DNA of 33,678 nt from Saccoglossus kowalevskii (taxonomy: Eukaryota; Hemichordata; Enteropneusta; Harrimaniidae), in the NCBI RefSeq assembly GCF_000003605.2, contig NW_003135348.1:172579-206256 (forward strand), in the 5' to 3' direction. Below the pieces are notes generated by a model. That model searched no databases, was not told the DNA's origin, and saw only the letters and a program-made list of their open reading frames with translations. This document shows, piece by piece, positions 30,918 to 33,678 of this stretch. The first letter of the stretch is position 1. The number at the start of each line of letters is the position of its first letter. The position numbers and the translations under genes are program-made.

Positions 30918-31273
30918 TGTCACCGTAACGCCATAAGTTACAGTGTTCCGTAATTTTGTGGTATTTTACGGGGTATTTTCATCCTACCATAAAAGGAAAT
31001 ACGAATTCCAAATGTAGAATGACACGCGTGTAAGCATCCTCTAATAATAAAAACAAACATGGCCGCCATCAGGGTTTGACCGGACTCCACACAAAGAAGT
31101 TCGCTGATTTCGACATTCCCATGATGTATCTTTGGAAGAAAAAGATGCATGATAATAAGGTTATTACGAGAATACCTCAAAGTATGAACTCGGACACTAC
31201 ACCGCTGTGCATTGGTCGATACTCCAGCTGTACTGTCTTCGTGCATACTTTGAGGTATTCTTGTAATAACCTC
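30918..31273 (+). mobile_element. Fold-back element, copy 2
   Basis: Opposite-orientation copy of 9433-9820. Begins GTCACCGTAACGCCATAAG and ends with the hairpin 31159-31271 (GGTTATTACGAGAATACCTC against GAGGTATTCTTGTAATAACC). The several ORFs here on both strands arise from the palindrome. Confidence 0.6.
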
Positions 31274-31397
31274 ATGTATACATTTCGTGCTGGGAAAAAC
31301 ATTATGATATATAGACAGATTGATAATCAAGAAACTCGCTTAATCCAAAAAAAGTAATTGAAACAAGTTTATGGCAACAAGAATCACCTAAGGCATA

Positions 31398-31530
31398 TGT
31401 AGGAGTAATCTTGTTACACTGTTCAGGGGGGTGTCAACAACCATCCCGAAGTATGGTTTTCTGAGAGTTTTTGGCCTTTGTTTTCACCATGATGGTTGCC
31501 AGGCTTTGAAAATGCCTGATCCGAGAATAA
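31398..31530. repeat. Dispersed repeat C, copy 2 (inverted)
   Basis: Reverse-oriented partner of 25990-26135; on plus it reads STTIPKYGFLRVFGLCFH. It follows the fold-back element copy by 125 bp. Confidence 0.6.
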
Positions 31531-31750
31531 ATGCGCACAGTGGAAGCTGTGTTGGCTTGGATGTCGTGGCAATACAGCGACGATATCCATACATCATGCA
31601 ACCCACAAGTATTCAGACCAAAGCTATTCAAGCTACTTTGTTCCGTCCTTGCAATCATCAAGCGTTGTAACAGTGTTGTCATCACTGTTGAGTATTATCA
31701 ACTACATATAATTAGTTGTCTGAGGTATTATAGAAGAGTGCATGTATGTA

Positions 31751-31937
31751 TGGGGGTCTAAAAACTAACTCTGCGACGCGATTGTGCGACTCTCCGAATG
31801 TTGATTATTGCACTCTGCGACAGGATCGCAGTGTCACTCTGCGAAGAGCACGATTCCCAAAACAAGTATTTACCGACGACATACCGCACGGTTCGGTAAT
31901 CAGCAAGTATTTAACAATTACATTTTTTAGACCCCCA
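31751..31937. mobile_element. 187-bp TA-flanked MITE
   Basis: Ends TGGGGGTCTAAAAA, inverted at the right, with TA at 31749-31750 and 31938-31939; the inverted match extends outward into GTATGTA. Contains three CTCTGCGA motifs. Confidence 0.6.
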
Positions 31938-31953
31938 TACATACCTCAAGAGT

Positions 31954-32075
31954 GGGTGTTATACCTCAAAGCTCATGATGTCAGTGCAACATATATCGGC
32001 AGAAATGAAGCCAAAGATGAAGACATCAGAAATGCAAAGCTCCAAGCGCTTTTTGGCAGTCTTTGTAACAAATAA
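31954..32075 (+). pseudogene. Possible RecQ-like helicase fragment
   Basis: Reads EWVLYLKAHDVSATYIGRNE, then AKDEDIRNAKLQALFGS and a stop. This resembles the segment of RecQ-type helicases around the VSA-x-x-I-G...(D/E)-x-I-x-N-G-x-x-Q...FGSPE stretch, but the match is short, SPE has become SLC, and no Walker A or DEAH box is present. It is probably a captured or broken fragment, if it is a helicase at all. Confidence 0.3.
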
Positions 32076-32254
32076 AGCTTTTTATTGGTCAGTAAACTTT
32101 CTAACGCGCAACCATGTGACATACACGATCATGAGTTTCTGCATGAGGTTGTAGAGGGGGTGACCACCGAACTCGGCCAGATTTCTACTCGGCCGGTGAC
32201 CGGTCACGGCCAGTGACCGCACTCGGCCAGCATATATGTTAATGGTTTGTCAAA

Positions 32255-32545
32255 GGGTGTCGATCTCAGCAAAGACAATAGAAAACTCTTTCTAATGTCT
32301 TTGATCTCAGTGATGCTACAGCGAGCGCTGTATTACAGACTGCCAGAGTCATATCACAATAAAATGTAAAGGGTGTTGATTTTAGTGATGCCTATGTGCT
32401 TTGTTAATAAAAAAAAAGGGGGTTGTCGATTTCAGTGATGCTTATCAAGCTTTGTTAATAAAAAAGGGTTGTCGATTGTTAAAAAATAAAATATGGCCAC
32501 AAGGGTTATCGGTTTCAGTGACGCAGTGCTTTATGGTTACAAAAA
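32255..32545. repeat. Degenerate tandem repeats
   Basis: About five irregular units keyed on GGGT(T)GTCGAT-TTCAGTGATGC, some followed by CTTTGTTAATAAAAAA, with spacing of roughly 55-130 bp. Confidence 0.55.
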
Positions 32546-32561
32546 CGTTGGGGGTTGTGTA

Positions 32562-32582
32562 ACCACGGTTAGTAACCGTGGT
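32562..32582. repeat. 21-base perfect palindrome
   Basis: ACCACGGTTA and TAACCGTGGT are perfect inverted arms of 10 bases around a single G. Confidence 0.85.
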
Positions 32583-33678
32583 GTAACCCTCATGGTTAAT
32601 TAACACATCGTGCATCGTGTGATTCTTTTGTTAGACGCTTGTTATTGTTTCCGTGTCACAAGCGGCAGCAACGAGCGCCGTGTTATTTATGTAAAAAATA
32701 AATACTGCACGGACGGCAAGGGTTGAATCAAGAATGGTGAGAGGCATGTAGTAATCTTCAGTGGAAATGAAATACAAGAGTTTTGAAACTATGCCATGTT
32801 ATTGTATATACAAACCGGTAGGCTGTTGGCGATCCACTCCACTCAAACAAGCAACATGTTGCCATGAAGATCTGGTCCTGGTTTGGACGATCCAAAACAG
32901 ATTGGTTATAAATTATATTCGATATGCGTTCATATCTAATGTTAATATATTAAATGCACAACGAATGTATGACTATCTTACTCACAGCTTATTTTTCGTC
33001 TTTTGCAGGGCATTTTCATGATTTAACACCCTATTTTACACAATGCAGCAGATGTTTTTTGTTTTTTTTTATTTACTCGCCACCGCCTTTGTACTAGACA
33101 CCATATGGTCCCGAGTGATTGACACTGTGCAGTGGGCCTGTGTGCCTCGCAGGCAGATAAATAGAATAACATCTAATACAAATCTGTTTCAGTCAGGGCT
33201 CGAATGCTCATTTGTGGTTTGTCGCGTGATGAATTGAGAACGTTGAACGAAGGAAAGAGAAAAGAGTGTAACAGTTTATGTAGGCAGACAAAATAGTCTG
33301 TATTGGTCTATCAGTGAATAAACAAATAAACTGTTTCTTCTGGTTGTTGAGCAATACATTTCAGGGTCCGCATTTTTGTGGTTTGTTAGGATGTGTTTTC
33401 ATGGGGGAATTACGTGAATAAATTAAGAATTGAAGTCGGAATGTAACAATGTAGCAAGATGTCCCACTCTGTCGCCAAGTTAAATGCCCGACTTCTTGTA
33501 CTTTATACGCTAAATTGCAAACAATGACCTTTCGGTTGGCGGCAGATCATTGTTTAAAGAAAGAAATCACGGCTTAAATAAGGTGTTAACAACATGAATA
33601 GAAGCGAGTACGTAGTTGAAGATACCGCCTGTACTAAACATCGACGTGTCGCTTTCGAGGCATAGTTTGCAATAGAAA

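Larger units (their letters stand above)
30036..33678. other. Right end: repeats and unassigned sequence
   Basis: Contains a TA-type MITE (30116-30298), a fold-back element copy (30918-31273), an inverted repeat copy (31398-31530), a small TIR element, a possible helicase fragment and degenerate tandem repeats (32255-32545). 30310-30910 and 32600-33678 show no recognisable gene. The 64-86-codon frames at 32761-33021 and 33043-33237 have no family resemblance that I can name. Confidence 0.5.

Noticed and set aside
30938-31357. Overlapping 130- and 93-codon ORFs on opposite strands
   Set aside because: The fold-back hairpin makes similar readings on both strands; no known domain.
33043-33237. 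64-codon ORF with a hydrophobic start resembling a signal peptide
   Set aside because: Poly-T codons create the hydrophobic stretch; no splice context, family match or neighbour support.
33594-33666. ATG-started frame of 23-24 codons at the right edge as a first exon
   Set aside because: Too short, stops before the edge, and has no donor or recognisable sequence.

Overview
The window looks like a draft-assembly piece of an AT-rich genome from a marine invertebrate animal. The evidence is spliced genes with GT-AG introns, long repeat-filled introns, a decayed CR1-like LINE, many short inverted-repeat elements and a 199-base N gap. The protein fragments are clearly metazoan. I cannot fix the phylum; a hemichordate, other deuterostome or lophotrochozoan would all fit.

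Three host genes can be supported. (1) On the minus strand, the first two coding exons of an ACAP-type Arf-GAP (BAR-PH-ArfGAP-ankyrin family) lie at 16067-16015 and 4538-4481; the rest of the gene is beyond the left edge. (2) On the plus strand, starting 527 bp away head to head, five exons of a TruA-like tRNA pseudouridine synthase (PUSL1) run from 16594 to 25799; the last, C-terminal exon was not found. (3) On the plus strand at 28436-30035 is a two-exon secreted pentraxin-like protein with a Cys-rich N-terminus and a coiled coil.

Layout: 1-4480 is ACAP intron 2, holding Helentron/'pearl'-like elements with a 157-bp core repeat. 4539-16014 is ACAP intron 1, holding a Harbinger-like MITE, TTAA- and TA-flanked MITEs, and an 0.8-kb 21-bp minisatellite. 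16068-16593 is the shared promoter. 16594-25799 is PUSL1: its intron 2 contains a TIR element around the assembly gap and a LINE, itself split by a 491-bp insertion. 25800-28435 holds repeats and a 644-bp TTAA-flanked element. 28436-30035 is the pentraxin gene. 30036-33678 is repeats, a fold-back element, a possible helicase fragment, degenerate tandem repeats and unassigned sequence.

The most notable host-gene observation is that the ACAP/PUSL1 divergent pair matches the human arrangement of ACAP3 and PUSL1, which suggests an ancient bidirectional-promoter gene pair. Most other interest lies in nested mobile elements whose insertion sites can be read directly. I saw no CRISPR array, rRNA or tRNA gene, and no convincing new biochemical system.
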